A DNA stretch of 64,000 bases. Origin: Leptospira_A soteropolitanensis. GTDB taxonomy: Bacteria > Spirochaetota > Leptospiria > Leptospirales > Leptospiraceae. Position numbers and translations under genes: made by a program. A model generated the notes under the pieces. It saw nothing but the letters and a program-made list of their open reading frames with translations, made no database searches and was not told the DNA's origin. Shown piece by piece: positions 17,884-27,892 of this stretch. Within the stretch, counting starts at the first letter, position 1; each line of letters opens with the position of its first letter. The stretch lies in the NCBI RefSeq assembly GCF_026151335.1, contig NZ_JAMQPP010000006.1; one strand, given 5' to 3'.

Positions 17884-19773
17884 TTATTTTTTCAAAGACT
17901 GAAGCAACTCTTTTGCAATTTGCAAAGCGTTCAGACGGTAATGATCCAAAATCTGATTTCTTTCTCCGTGATGAATAGGCTCCGGTGGCAAAGCAAAGGT
18001 CTTTAAGAACTTTCCAAGGAGATCTGCTGGAATTTCATTCAAAAGGAATCCAGAGGCACCAGCATGGATATAACTTTCATCCAAAATCACAAACCTTTTG
18101 GTCTTTTGGATCTGCCCATGAACTAAATCTGTATCGTATGGGCGTAACCAAAAAAGATCCAAAACAGAAACAGAGATCCCATCTTGTTTTAAAATTTCAG
18201 CAACGGACTTCGCAATCGGTAACATAAACCCAACGGATAGAATGAGCAAATCTTCCCCTTCCAGAACCAAACGGCTTTTTGCCTTAGTAATAGGAAGTGG
18301 TGCTTCAAATTTTAACTCCCGTAAGTCGCCACTATCTTTTGGGAAGCGAATAGCAATGGGATGTTCTGTATAATCCTTCATAAAATGAAGGCTATCTATG
18401 ATGTCTTGAGCCGAACTTGGGACAATGATATCCATATTGGGAAGTCCAGCCAAATAACCGAGATCTGATAAACCTTGATGAGTTTCCCCATCGGGACCAA
18501 CAATCCCTGCCCGATCGATTACAAATCGAACTGGCAAATTCATAAGCGATACATCTTCGACAAGTTGGTCCATAGCCCGGGTTAGGAATGTGGAATAAAT
18601 ACACATAAAAGGAATGGCCCCACCACTTGTCATGGCACCCGCAAATGCAACGGAATGTTGCTCTGCAATTCCCACATCAAAAGTATTTTCTGGATAAGCC
18701 TCTTGGTATTCACGAAGTCCAGAGCCTTCGATCATTGCAGGAGTAATGACAGCAATTCGTTTGTCTTTGTCTGTTAAATCGGTGAGAGTTTTTCCAACTA
18801 TTTTAGAAAGACCAATTTTATTGGAGTCGGAAGTGGCCATTTTTCCTGACTCTTTATTAAACGGTGTGACACCGTGGTATTTAATGGGATCGGCTTCAGC
18901 TGGTTTATAACCTTTTCCTTTTTGGGTTAGGACATGCAAAAGGATAGGTCCTTGGATTTTAGAAAGGTTTTGTAACATCTGAACCACGCGGTTCACATCA
19001 TGACCGTCAATCGGGCCAAAGTACGTAAAACCCAAATCTTCAAAAAGTCCACCAGGACGCATCATAAAATGTTTAAAAGAAGTTTCCATATTATGAGCAA
19101 GCGCCTGTAAGGCGGGTCCAATGAGTGGGATCCATTTTAAAAAACTGTAAAATGCCGTTTTACCTCTGTTATATACTTGAGAAGAGATAATACGATTGAG
19201 ATAATTCGAAATGGAACCAACGTTTTTGGAAATCGACATATAGTTGTCATTCAAAATGACAAGCATATTCGGTTTGATATGACCACCGTGGTTCATGGCT
19301 TCGAGGGCCATCCCTGTAGCGATGGAGGCGTCACCAATCACTGCTGCCACTTTATAATTTTTGCCTAGAAGGTCGCGGGCACAAGCCTCACCGAGGGCCT
19401 GGGAGATGGATGTTCCGGCATGGCCAGTGTTGTACAAATCGTATTCGGATTCTTCCCTTTTAGGGAATCCAGAAAGTCCCAACCATTTACGTACGGTGGG
19501 GAGTTCTTTTTTTCTTCCTGTCAAAATTTTGTGAGGGTAAGTTTGGTGTCCGACATCCCAAATGATTTTGTCTATCGGGGTTTGGAAAACATAGTGTAAG
19601 GCTACGGTGAGTTCCACAACACCAAGGTTACTGGCGAAGTGCCCTCCCACGTCAGAGAGGGTATCGATGATGTATTCCCGAAGGTCATGGCAAACCTTCG
19701 GGAGATCCGCTTCGTTTATCTTTCTAAGATCTTCCGGAAATTGGATTTTGTCGAGATAGGGATATGATGGCAT
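17884..19773 (-). CDS. dxs: 1-deoxy-D-xylulose-5-phosphate synthase
   Basis: Thiamine-diphosphate enzyme that condenses pyruvate and glyceraldehyde-3-phosphate, the first step of the MEP isoprenoid pathway. The 629-residue chain has the TPP-binding GDASIATGMALEAMNHGG...NDN motif (about 147-178), the YFGPIDGHD segment, and the second-domain DVGIAEQHSVAFAGAM motif with the catalytic Glu, followed by RAGIVGPDGETHQG. Length matches the family. It is 7 bp downstream of the adenylate cyclase gene on the same strand. The partner enzyme Dxr is encoded at 27889-29049. Confidence 0.96.
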   Translation of the reverse strand: MPSYPYLDKIQFPEDLRKINEADLPKVCHDLREYIIDTLSDVGGHFASNLGVVELTVALHYVFQTPIDKIIWDVGHQTYPHKILTGRKKELPTVRKWLGLSGFPKREESEYDLYNTGHAGTSISQALGEACARDLLGKNYKVAAVIGDASIATGMALEAMNHGGHIKPNMLVILNDNYMSISKNVGSISNYLNRIISSQVYNRGKTAFYSFLKWIPLIGPALQALAHNMETSFKHFMMRPGGLFEDLGFTYFGPIDGHDVNRVVQMLQNLSKIQGPILLHVLTQKGKGYKPAEADPIKYHGVTPFNKESGKMATSDSNKIGLSKIVGKTLTDLTDKDKRIAVITPAMIEGSGLREYQEAYPENTFDVGIAEQHSVAFAGAMTSGGAIPFMCIYSTFLTRAMDQLVEDVSLMNLPVRFVIDRAGIVGPDGETHQGLSDLGYLAGLPNMDIIVPSSAQDIIDSLHFMKDYTEHPIAIRFPKDSGDLRELKFEAPLPITKAKSRLVLEGEDLLILSVGFMLPIAKSVAEILKQDGISVSVLDLFWLRPYDTDLVHGQIQKTKRFVILDESYIHAGASGFLLNEIPADLLGKFLKTFALPPEPIHHGERNQILDHYRLNALQIAKELLQSLKK

Positions 19774-19780
19774 GTAAACT

Positions 19781-22108
19781 TCATGTTGCCGCCTTTTGGA
19801 GAGGCCGCTTCATTTTCTCCATATCTTCTGGGTTTGTGATTCCAAGCAATTCGTAAATCCGAACAGGCTGTGTTTTTCCTTTTACTCGCACTAAGTCCAG
19901 TTCTCGAGCAACCACTCTGTCTTTCACTTTTTCGTAAGTGTATTCAGAAATAATCACATTTGTGGTGTACATTTTATTGGACCCTTCCAAACGGGATCCA
20001 AGGTTGATTGTATCACCCATACAAGTGTATTCCATCCTGTGTGAAGATCCCATGTTCCCGACAACGGCAGGGCCGGAATTAAGACCACATCCAATATCGA
20101 TCACCGGAACATTACGTTCTGCCCATTTTTGTTGGAGGACTTTTAAATAATCGAGCTGTGCCAGTGCCGCCACACAAGCATAGTACGCATGGTCTTCCAA
20201 AGGAACAGGAGCTCCCCAAAAAGCCATGATCGCATCACCCATATACTTATCAATGGTTCCCTTGTATTCAATAATGATATCTGTCATGGCAGACAAATAT
20301 TCGTTCAATAACTTCACCAAATCTTCTGGACCCAACTGTTCTGAGATGGTTGTGAACCCGCGTACGTCGGAGAAAAAAATGGTGATTTCTCTTTTGGATC
20401 CACCAAGTGCCAAGTTGTCCGGGTGTTTGAGGAGTTCATCCACAACGTCTTTGGATACGAATTTAGAGAACGTTTGTCGGATATATTTAACGTTTTCTTC
20501 TTCTGTTAAAATTCTAAATCCGATGATGGCCACAAAGACCACAATTTGTTCGATGGTAACGGAAGGAAGAACTGTAATGAGGTTGAAAGTTTGGAAAATA
20601 TAGAGCGCAGCGACTACATAGAGTAAAAGCTGAGTCAACATAATCACAAAACCAATATGTGTTTTTACCCTTGGTTGTAAAAAACCAATCATCACACCAA
20701 GGCCAACATAAATCAAAAAGATTCCCCAGTTCGGCACTGTGGACAAAAAGTCTTGGTTTAAGATGGTATTGATCGCGTGTGCGTGGTGTTCAATTCCAGA
20801 CATATCACCAAACGGAGACAAGTGGGAGTCTTTAGAAGCCCCGCGACCCGTAGCATAATACATTGCGACAAGAAAGATTTTGTTACTAATTTGATTTGCT
20901 TCGAGTAGTTCCGCATCCCAATCATTCGTAACCTCAAAAATTTCATTTTGTTTGAAGGAATAACGCCCACCCACGAAATTGATTTCCATTTGTCCTTCCC
21001 AATCAATAGGAATGACAACTTCTCTTTTTTCGTTCGGGACTTGCATGACATCCCTTTCTTCAAACTTACGTTCTTTGATGTTGAACTCTCTAATGATTTT
21101 TTTAGGGATGTTGGACAACTTCACATAATGCCCCATGTTGACTTCCACATCTCTTTGTACATCGATACCGTAGTATTTACATACAATGAGTAAGTCGATA
21201 GAAGGGAAATATTCCGTCTCTCTATCTCTTCCCGAATTATACACTTTTACGACAAGTGGCATCTTTCGATTCAAACCAGATTCATCTTTTTTTACGTTCG
21301 CAAAACCAAGACCAGCTGATAATTCTCCAATGGGTTCAATGGGAGGTTGTGGGAACTTGACCCAAGAGATCCCCGCATCGTTCTCATCGATGACATTTTT
21401 CAATTGATACTTACGAAGGATATCAATTCGTTTTTCCAAATTGAGAACCGCTTCTTTTGATTCTGCACTGACTTCCATAGGGTAGTCAAAGAGGACATTC
21501 CGGTTCTTTTGAAGAGCAGTAACCATCTCTTCCGTTTGACCGGGTTTGTAATCTACGAAAAAAATATCGAACATTAGAATGTTATTCGATTCTTTAAAGG
21601 TATCAATGATGTCTGCGTAATAACTCCAAGGAAGAGGCCACGTTCCCTGCAATTTTTCAAGTGACTCTGTGGTGATACCAATGATATTGATATCCTTACG
21701 AGCCTTAGCTGGTGGTTGAAATTGAATGTATTCGATGCGTCCAGTATCACCTTCACTTTCTGTTTTGGTATTGGATCCACGTAAAAATTGGAACCGAGTG
21801 GAAACAGAGTTTTCTTCCAAATCTTTCAGCGGTTGAAAAGTATTTACCATTGCATACATAAAAATGGCAATTACATAGGATAACCAAATCGCACCTGACT
21901 TCTGTTTGTCTTTTGAGACCTTTTCAATGGTTTTATATACAAAGTATGAGGAAGCAAGTAAGGCAAGTAAACCGCCAATGAGAAAGGAAAACTCGTATTC
22001 CCATCCTGTCATTACAACAGATATGATAACACCGAGTGAACCTAGGGTTGCGACGGTAACACTGAGATAGTCCAAAATCGAAAGCGATTTTGATTCTTTG
22101 TCGGACAT
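19781..22108 (-). CDS. CHASE2-domain class III adenylate cyclase
   Basis: A 775-residue membrane cyclase: two or three N-terminal membrane helices (to about residue 97), an extracytoplasmic CHASE2 sensory domain (about 115-440, with ITTESLEKLQGTWPLPWSYY and LMFDIFFVDY), a block of membrane helices (about 455-530), and a class III catalytic domain (about 570-745). The metal-binding aspartates are D581 (FFSDVRGFT) and D625 (DKYMGDAIMAFWG); K621 and the Asp of CMGDTINLGSRLE are the purine-specifying residues typical of ATP use. It should make cAMP in response to a periplasmic signal. Upstream trpA is about 90 bp away; dxs follows after 7 bp. Confidence 0.92.
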   Translation of the reverse strand: MSDKESKSLSILDYLSVTVATLGSLGVIISVVMTGWEYEFSFLIGGLLALLASSYFVYKTIEKVSKDKQKSGAIWLSYVIAIFMYAMVNTFQPLKDLEENSVSTRFQFLRGSNTKTESEGDTGRIEYIQFQPPAKARKDINIIGITTESLEKLQGTWPLPWSYYADIIDTFKESNNILMFDIFFVDYKPGQTEEMVTALQKNRNVLFDYPMEVSAESKEAVLNLEKRIDILRKYQLKNVIDENDAGISWVKFPQPPIEPIGELSAGLGFANVKKDESGLNRKMPLVVKVYNSGRDRETEYFPSIDLLIVCKYYGIDVQRDVEVNMGHYVKLSNIPKKIIREFNIKERKFEERDVMQVPNEKREVVIPIDWEGQMEINFVGGRYSFKQNEIFEVTNDWDAELLEANQISNKIFLVAMYYATGRGASKDSHLSPFGDMSGIEHHAHAINTILNQDFLSTVPNWGIFLIYVGLGVMIGFLQPRVKTHIGFVIMLTQLLLYVVAALYIFQTFNLITVLPSVTIEQIVVFVAIIGFRILTEEENVKYIRQTFSKFVSKDVVDELLKHPDNLALGGSKREITIFFSDVRGFTTISEQLGPEDLVKLLNEYLSAMTDIIIEYKGTIDKYMGDAIMAFWGAPVPLEDHAYYACVAALAQLDYLKVLQQKWAERNVPVIDIGCGLNSGPAVVGNMGSSHRMEYTCMGDTINLGSRLEGSNKMYTTNVIISEYTYEKVKDRVVARELDLVRVKGKTQPVRIYELLGITNPEDMEKMKRPLQKAAT

Positions 22109-22198
22109 AGAGCCTCTTTATTCGTTTGGGAATTTCCGACCATTTTCCCGGAATTTTTAAAGAGACTCAAATGTTTTTGGGAGATATAGGAAAAAAAT

Positions 22199-22999
22199 TT
22201 AGGAAATGGATGCCCTAATCTTTGAAATGTAATCCGCCAATGCCAAAACTGCTTTAGAACGTTCTGCCCCATTATCTTCGATGATTCTTTGGATTGCAGA
22301 ACCGATGATGATCCCGTCCGCAAACTGTGAAATTTGGTTGGCTTGGTCTGGAGTGGAAATTCCAAATCCAGCACAAATTGGCAACCGGATGGTATCTTTC
22401 AAAAATTTAATTCTCTCTTTTAAATCAACCGAGAACTCCCGTCTTTCCCCAGTCACTCCAAAGGACGTTACATAGTAAATAAACCCGGATGAAGTTTTGG
22501 AGAGGGCTTGGATTCTCTTTTTTTCAGAGGCCGGAGTCACCAAATGAATGAGATCCATATCTCTATTTTTTAGTTCTCGAAACAAAGTTTCGCTTTCTGC
22601 TGTATCGAACGGTAAATCGGGAATCACAAGTCCCACGATCCCAGAATCCTTGGCTCGGTCCAAAAACTTTGAAATCCCACAATGGTAAATGGGATTGAAG
22701 TAAGTGAGATACACGAGAGGAGTCTCTGGTTTGTGGTCATGGATGGCTTTTGTGACTCGAAAGATTTCATCGAAAGAAAAAACATTCTTTAAAGAACGAG
22801 CCACCGCCCTTTGTATGACGGGACCATCCGCCACAGGGTCAGAAAATGGGATTCCGAGTTCCAAAATATCAGCACCATTATCTAAAATGGTTTTTCCAAA
22901 TTCAATGGAATCATTATAGTTTGGATCCCCTAATGTAAAATAGGGGATAAAGGCTGATTTAAATTTTCCGCTCTCAAATTGTGATTTTATTTTACTCAT
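22199..22999 (-). CDS. trpA: Tryptophan synthase alpha chain
   Basis: Cleaves indole-3-glycerol phosphate to indole and glyceraldehyde-3-phosphate, passing indole to TrpB. The 266-residue TIM barrel carries catalytic E47 (ADILELGIPFSDP) and D58 (VADGP), then the phosphate loop region FGISTPDQANQ and GIIIGSAIQR. Its start overlaps the trpB stop by 4 bp, so the two subunits are translationally coupled. No other trp genes are in the window. Confidence 0.96.
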   Translation of the reverse strand: MSKIKSQFESGKFKSAFIPYFTLGDPNYNDSIEFGKTILDNGADILELGIPFSDPVADGPVIQRAVARSLKNVFSFDEIFRVTKAIHDHKPETPLVYLTYFNPIYHCGISKFLDRAKDSGIVGLVIPDLPFDTAESETLFRELKNRDMDLIHLVTPASEKKRIQALSKTSSGFIYYVTSFGVTGERREFSVDLKERIKFLKDTIRLPICAGFGISTPDQANQISQFADGIIIGSAIQRIIEDNGAERSKAVLALADYISKIRASIS

Positions 23000-24195
23000 T
23001 TACTTCTTTCACCTAAAAGTCGCAAAACTTCCGTTACGTCCTTGTCGCCCCGACCAGAAAGACAAATGATGAGATCTTTTTTCTTTCCTAAATCTTTGGC
23101 AACATCACGTGCCACATGAAAAGCATGAGCTGTCTCTAAGGCAGGAATGATTCCTTCTACACGAGTGACTTCCAAAAAGGAATCTAGCGCCTGCTCGTCG
23201 GTTACCATTCGATAGTCCACTCTTCCTGTTTGAGAAAGGTAAGCATGTTCTGGTCCGACACCCGGATAATCTAACCCTGCGGAAACAGAATGAGCTGGAA
23301 CAATTTGGCCAAAATCATCTTGGATGATGAGAGTTTTGGTTCCATGTAAAAATCCAGTTTTTCCGTATGTTAATGTTGCGGAATGTTCCCCTGGTTGGGA
23401 ACCGAGTCCGCCAGCTTCTGCACCATAGATAGCAACTTGTTTGTCTTTTAAAAAGGCATGGAACATTCCAATGGAATTGGATCCCCCACCCACACAAGCC
23501 ACGATCGCATTGGGAAGTTTTTTGTTGCGTTTTTTAAATTCTGCTCTTGCTTCTGATCCGATGAAGGATTGGAAGTCACGAACAATCGTAGGAAACGGAT
23601 GAGGCCCAATCGCAGAACCAACAATATAATGAGTTGTGGATACATTGAGTGCCCAGTCTCTCATAGCTTCGCTGGTGGCTTCCTTGAGAGTGGCTTCTCC
23701 TGCAGTGACCGGAAGGATTTTAGCACCTAACATCTCAATTTTTTTAGCATTGAGGTTTTGTCTTTCCACATCTACAGCACCCATGTAAATAACAGTTTCC
23801 ATACCAAACATCGCACCAACAGTTGCAGTGGCGAGACCATGTTGGCCCGCTCCTGTTTCTGCGATGATCCGTTTTTTTCCCATAAAACGCGCAATAAGTG
23901 CTTGTCCAATAGCATTATTAATTTTATGAGCACCTGTATGATTTAAGTCTTCGCGTTTGAGCCAGATACGAGCACCTCCCCATTGTTTGGTGAGGCGTTC
24001 TGCATAAGTCAAAGGACTAGGTCTTCCGACATAATTCTTTAAGTAGTATTCGAGTTCTTTTTTGAACTTTTTACTTTTCTTTAACTTTTGATAGGTGGAT
24101 TCAAGTTCTTCTAATGCTTCCGTTAAAATCTCAGGAGAGTAACGGCCGCCGAATTCACCAAAATATCCAGGTAGGTTTTTGCCCATATATCCCAT
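22996..24195 (-). CDS. trpB: Tryptophan synthase beta chain
   Basis: PLP enzyme that joins indole to serine. The 399-residue protein has the PLP-lysine motif HTGAHKINNAIGQAL (K91), AETGAGQHGLATATVGA, and the phosphate-binding glycine loop CVGGGSNSIGMF; it is the standard TrpB1 form. ATGs at 24195 and 24186 both fit; the second (MGKNLPGYFGEFGGRYS) matches the usual N-terminus. The 186 bp upstream hold alternating GC-rich complementary segments that may control trpBA. Confidence 0.96.
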   Translation of the reverse strand: MGYMGKNLPGYFGEFGGRYSPEILTEALEELESTYQKLKKSKKFKKELEYYLKNYVGRPSPLTYAERLTKQWGGARIWLKREDLNHTGAHKINNAIGQALIARFMGKKRIIAETGAGQHGLATATVGAMFGMETVIYMGAVDVERQNLNAKKIEMLGAKILPVTAGEATLKEATSEAMRDWALNVSTTHYIVGSAIGPHPFPTIVRDFQSFIGSEARAEFKKRNKKLPNAIVACVGGGSNSIGMFHAFLKDKQVAIYGAEAGGLGSQPGEHSATLTYGKTGFLHGTKTLIIQDDFGQIVPAHSVSAGLDYPGVGPEHAYLSQTGRVDYRMVTDEQALDSFLEVTRVEGIIPALETAHAFHVARDVAKDLGKKKDLIICLSGRGDKDVTEVLRLLGERSK

Positions 24196-24262
24196 GATAC
24201 GGGAATGGGCGAATATGAAAACTGCTTCTTTTGTAGGGGGTGGGGGTTTTTAGGTATAATCT

Positions 24263-24324
24263 CCCCGCCCTGATTGAACTGGGTGGGGTTAACCACCCGC
24301 CACCCAATGGCTTCCTTCTTTCAC
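24263..24324 (-). promoter_or_regulatory. GC-rich alternating hairpins upstream of trpB (attenuator-like or dispersed repeat)
   Basis: Read on the minus strand, a GGGTGG segment (24298-24293) can pair with CCACCC (24286-24281), while the same C-rich run (24288-24281) can instead pair with GGGCGGGG (24270-24263) with one A-C mismatch; a further CCCCC-rich run follows towards trpB. Such mutually exclusive pairing recalls attenuators. A 11-codon GTG frame (24324-24289) with one Trp codon ends in the first arm. There is no U-run after the last stem, and a species-specific dispersed repeat is an equal explanation. Confidence 0.35.
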
Positions 24325-24381
24325 AAAGCCCTAATTCTTGCGACCCCTTCTCGCCATTTTAAAGAAAAAATCGAAAGAAGT

Positions 24382-26145
24382 TCATGTTCCAACACGATCC
24401 ACTTCCGCTTGGAGGGTGCTATGTAGGGTATTGATTTGATTTTGTAGTCGCGAAACCAAATCTTCATTTGTCGTAAAAGAAACAATCTCTTCTGACATCG
24501 ATTTACGATCAAGGATGGTAATCTCACCCTTTTCTAAAAACCCTTTCCCAAGCGTGAGCCGAATCGGAAAACCAATGAGCTCCGAATCTTTGAATTTAAA
24601 GCCCGGCCCTAGGTCACGGTCATCCCAAAGCACATCAATCCCTGCTGCCACTAGTGCATTGTAAATGGATTCAATTTTTGCAATGTCCTCTGGATTTTTG
24701 GCAATACTCACCAAACAGACAGTAAACGGTGCAATAGATACTGGCCAAAAAATACCCTTCTCGTCATTACATTGTTCAATAACAGTGGCCATACATCGGT
24801 TCACACCAATTCCGTAACAACCCATAGTTGTTACGGTGGCTTTCCCTTTATCATTCAAAACAGTGATATCAAATGCCTTGGAATACTTTTGGCCTAATTT
24901 AAAGATATGGCCGACCTCGATCCCTTTTTCTGCAGTGAGACCAGTTCCACAGTTAGGACAAGGGTCTCCAACTTTGGATTGTGATACATCAATTTTTGTC
25001 ACTTCCTCTACTTTAAAAAAGTCGTTTAGCTTAACTCCTGCTAGATGGTGGTCCACTTCATTAGCACCGGAAATATATCCAAAACTCCAATCGACAAGTG
25101 AATCAATGATGATTTTGAGTGATTCTGATTTTGGAAATCCTGGCCCAATGAATCCAGGAACAAGGCCCAACTTTTCCATTTCAGCCGAACCCATAGGTCT
25201 TAGTTCATTACAACCCAAGTGGTTTTTTAGTTTGTTTTCATTGAGTTCTCGGTCACCTTCTAAAAAGACTAAAACATAGGTTCCGTCCGCCCATAAAGCA
25301 ACCGCTTTTAACATATTTTCTTCTTTGGTTTTGATAAACTCAGCAACTTCTGTAATTGTTTTTTTAGAAGGTGTATGGATTTTGCCACTACCAACAAACT
25401 CTTGTTTTACTGCATTTGATTTCCGAATCACAGGAGTTTTTTCAATATTTCCAGAATATTGGCAAGAAGGACAAATCGTCAGTGTTTCTTCACCAATCGG
25501 TGACACTACCATAAATTCCTCTGACGCAGACCCACCCATATTTCCAGAGTCTGCTTGTACTGGGATTGTAGAAAGACCCATCCCCGCAAAAATCCTTCGG
25601 TAGGTTTTACGCATCGTTTGATAGGTTTTATCTAAAGATTCATCATCTAAATGAAAAGAATAGGCATCCTTCATCGTAAATTCACGAGAACGAATCACTC
25701 CAAATCTCGGACGAATTTCATCTCTAAATTTTGTATGGATTTGATATACATTAATCGGTAAGTCTTTGTAAGAACGAACCATCGGTTTCACAAGCACACA
25801 AAACGATTCTTCATGAGTGGGTCCAAGACAACTTTCATTGTCATGACGATCTTTCAAACGAAACATCTCTTTTCCCATTTTGTCCCAACGACCAGACTCT
25901 TTCCAAATTTCACTCGGTGTCAAAATGGGAAGTTGGAATTCCAAGGCACCAGCTCGGTCCATTTCAGAACGAACAATACCTTCAATTTTTTTTAATACCC
26001 TAAGTCCAAGTGGAAGATAAGAATATAATCCCGCTGCAGATTTACGAATGAGACCTGCTCTTGTCATCAGTTTATGGGAAGCGACAACTGCATCTTGTGG
26101 ATCTTCTTTTGCCGTAGGGATCAAATAGGAACTAGCTTTCATCAA
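24382..26145 (-). CDS. proS: Prolyl-tRNA synthetase (bacterial type)
   Basis: Class II synthetase charging tRNA-Pro. The 587 residues start MMKASSYLIPTAKEDPQDA (the second Met, 26142, is equally good) and contain GLYSYLPLGLRVLKKIEGIV, GPTHEESFCVLV, IRSREFTMKDAYSFH (motif 2 region), a long insertion with the editing domain (about 230-390), and the C-terminal anticodon-binding domain after motif 3 (GCYGIGVNRCMATVIEQ). The insertion identifies the bacterial long form. It is about 40 bp downstream of rseP in the same direction. Confidence 0.95.
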   Translation of the reverse strand: MMKASSYLIPTAKEDPQDAVVASHKLMTRAGLIRKSAAGLYSYLPLGLRVLKKIEGIVRSEMDRAGALEFQLPILTPSEIWKESGRWDKMGKEMFRLKDRHDNESCLGPTHEESFCVLVKPMVRSYKDLPINVYQIHTKFRDEIRPRFGVIRSREFTMKDAYSFHLDDESLDKTYQTMRKTYRRIFAGMGLSTIPVQADSGNMGGSASEEFMVVSPIGEETLTICPSCQYSGNIEKTPVIRKSNAVKQEFVGSGKIHTPSKKTITEVAEFIKTKEENMLKAVALWADGTYVLVFLEGDRELNENKLKNHLGCNELRPMGSAEMEKLGLVPGFIGPGFPKSESLKIIIDSLVDWSFGYISGANEVDHHLAGVKLNDFFKVEEVTKIDVSQSKVGDPCPNCGTGLTAEKGIEVGHIFKLGQKYSKAFDITVLNDKGKATVTTMGCYGIGVNRCMATVIEQCNDEKGIFWPVSIAPFTVCLVSIAKNPEDIAKIESIYNALVAAGIDVLWDDRDLGPGFKFKDSELIGFPIRLTLGKGFLEKGEITILDRKSMSEEIVSFTTNEDLVSRLQNQINTLHSTLQAEVDRVGT

Positions 26146-26185
26146 TCTTTTCTCTTTTATTTATATAAACTAAACGTAACAAAAA

Positions 26186-27892
26186 TTAAAAAATACGCAT
26201 CACATCATTAAACGAAACATAAAGCCCAAGTCCAATGAGAAAGAAAAATCCCAATCGAAAGATTGCTTCGATCGCTTTTCTGGGAAGTGGTCTACCCGTA
26301 ATAGCTTCATATGCATAGAGAACAATATGTCCGCCGTCAGCCATTGGGATAGGTAGTAAATTCATTACCATAAGCGCTAAAGAAATCTTTGCAACAAAGT
26401 CAAGATAAGTGAACCAACCATACTCCAAACTAATTCCTGCAATTTGAACAATCCCAATCGGCCCAGAAAGATTTTCTTTGGGAGAAAGAAGCCCAGAAAA
26501 CAACATTCCAATCCCTTTTAACGTTGTGGATACGTTTTCATAAACTTTCGTGGAAGCACCCACTAATGAGGAATATACGGTTGATTCTTTTTGCAGTTTT
26601 TCTGCTTCAAATTTCATTGAGGCACGAAAGCCAAGTAGCCCAATGGGTTTCAAATTGAGATCGGCAGAATATTTCATATTCCCAATCCAGATATCTTTTC
26701 TACCTGCTGATTGTTTTAAGTATTCGGAAAAGGCATCTGCTTTTTCAAAGGTTTTGTTATCAATTTTTAAGTTTGAAAGACGATTTTCAATTTCTGCATC
26801 ATAACTGTCCAAACGGAAGTATGGAATCCCCAGTTCGGAAAACTTTGGATGACGGATATCCCAAAACTCAAACACATTAGCGCCTAATACAGGTATTTGG
26901 ATCGTTACCGTTTCAGTGGCCCAAGGAGTGAGGAGTGGATAGGTTTTTCTTTCTACTACTACAGGGATAGTTTTTCCCTGATGTTTCCCTAGTTCCGTTT
27001 GTAACTCAGGAACGGTGTGAACATCCACACCGGCCACTTGCAAAATCATATCTCCATCTTTTAAAAAAGATAAGGCACGTCTCCGAAGGGACTTTTCTCT
27101 TTCTTGGATTTCTCTTTGTTTTAAGAGTTCTTCTGGAATTTCATCTTTTCGTTCTTCGATTTTTTCTTGGAAATATGCTGAAGATTTGTCATCACGATCT
27201 AGTAAGTTTGCTATAAAGTGGCTGAGTTGTTCCCCATAAGTAAAGGTCGCCACTACCCTTCTTTCTCCAAATGGCATCACTCCAATAGTGGGATGCCCCC
27301 CTGCAGAATATAAATTTGGTACAATTTGTACGGTTTTATTTACCCCAGCTCTTTCAAAAGTCACTTCCACAGGATCTCCCGTGGTCAAACTCACATTGGT
27401 AAAAATATCTTCGAAACTCTCTGTTTTTTTCCCATTGATGGATATAATTCGATCCCCCGTGCGAAGCCCTGCCGTATAAGCGGGACTCGAAACCTTACTT
27501 GCATCTTCGATAAAAATCCGATTAGAAGATGGGCTATCTCCTGAGAGTTCCAAAATAAACAACAAAATAAAACCTAACACTAAATTAGCGAACGGCCCAC
27601 CAAGAACAGGAATCATTCGGCGAAGTGGTGGAGTAGAAAGTAAATCCCCTTGCCTTGGTTTTTTATTTTTAGAATAATCATCCCCGCGAAAAAGTACATA
27701 TCCTCCAATGGGAATGGCAGTAATTTGATAGATGGTTTTCCCAATTCTTTTTTTCCAAATTCCTTTCCCATAACCCAGAGAAAAAATCCGAGCTTCCACA
27801 CCGACTAACTTTCCACATAAGAGGTGCCCCAACTCATGGATAAAAATTGAAACCGCTAACATGAATACGGCCCCGAATATCATGATGATCAT
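26186..27892 (-). CDS. rseP: RIP-type site-2 zinc metalloprotease RseP
   Basis: Intramembrane protease that usually cuts anti-sigma factors or cleared signal peptides. The first helix carries HELGH (H19, E20, H23 in IFIHELGHLLCGKLVG); the NLLPIPMADGG motif near residue 515 supplies the third zinc ligand (Asp). Two PDZ-like regions lie between (DRIISINGKKTESFEDIFTN; GDMILQVAGVDVHTVPELQT). At 568 residues it is longer than the about 450 of E. coli RseP, with extra sequence around 240-400. It overlaps dxr by 4 bp, the usual dxr-rseP coupling. No anti-sigma gene is nearby to suggest a substrate. Confidence 0.93.
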   Translation of the reverse strand: MIIMIFGAVFMLAVSIFIHELGHLLCGKLVGVEARIFSLGYGKGIWKKRIGKTIYQITAIPIGGYVLFRGDDYSKNKKPRQGDLLSTPPLRRMIPVLGGPFANLVLGFILLFILELSGDSPSSNRIFIEDASKVSSPAYTAGLRTGDRIISINGKKTESFEDIFTNVSLTTGDPVEVTFERAGVNKTVQIVPNLYSAGGHPTIGVMPFGERRVVATFTYGEQLSHFIANLLDRDDKSSAYFQEKIEERKDEIPEELLKQREIQEREKSLRRRALSFLKDGDMILQVAGVDVHTVPELQTELGKHQGKTIPVVVERKTYPLLTPWATETVTIQIPVLGANVFEFWDIRHPKFSELGIPYFRLDSYDAEIENRLSNLKIDNKTFEKADAFSEYLKQSAGRKDIWIGNMKYSADLNLKPIGLLGFRASMKFEAEKLQKESTVYSSLVGASTKVYENVSTTLKGIGMLFSGLLSPKENLSGPIGIVQIAGISLEYGWFTYLDFVAKISLALMVMNLLPIPMADGGHIVLYAYEAITGRPLPRKAIEAIFRLGFFFLIGLGLYVSFNDVMRIF

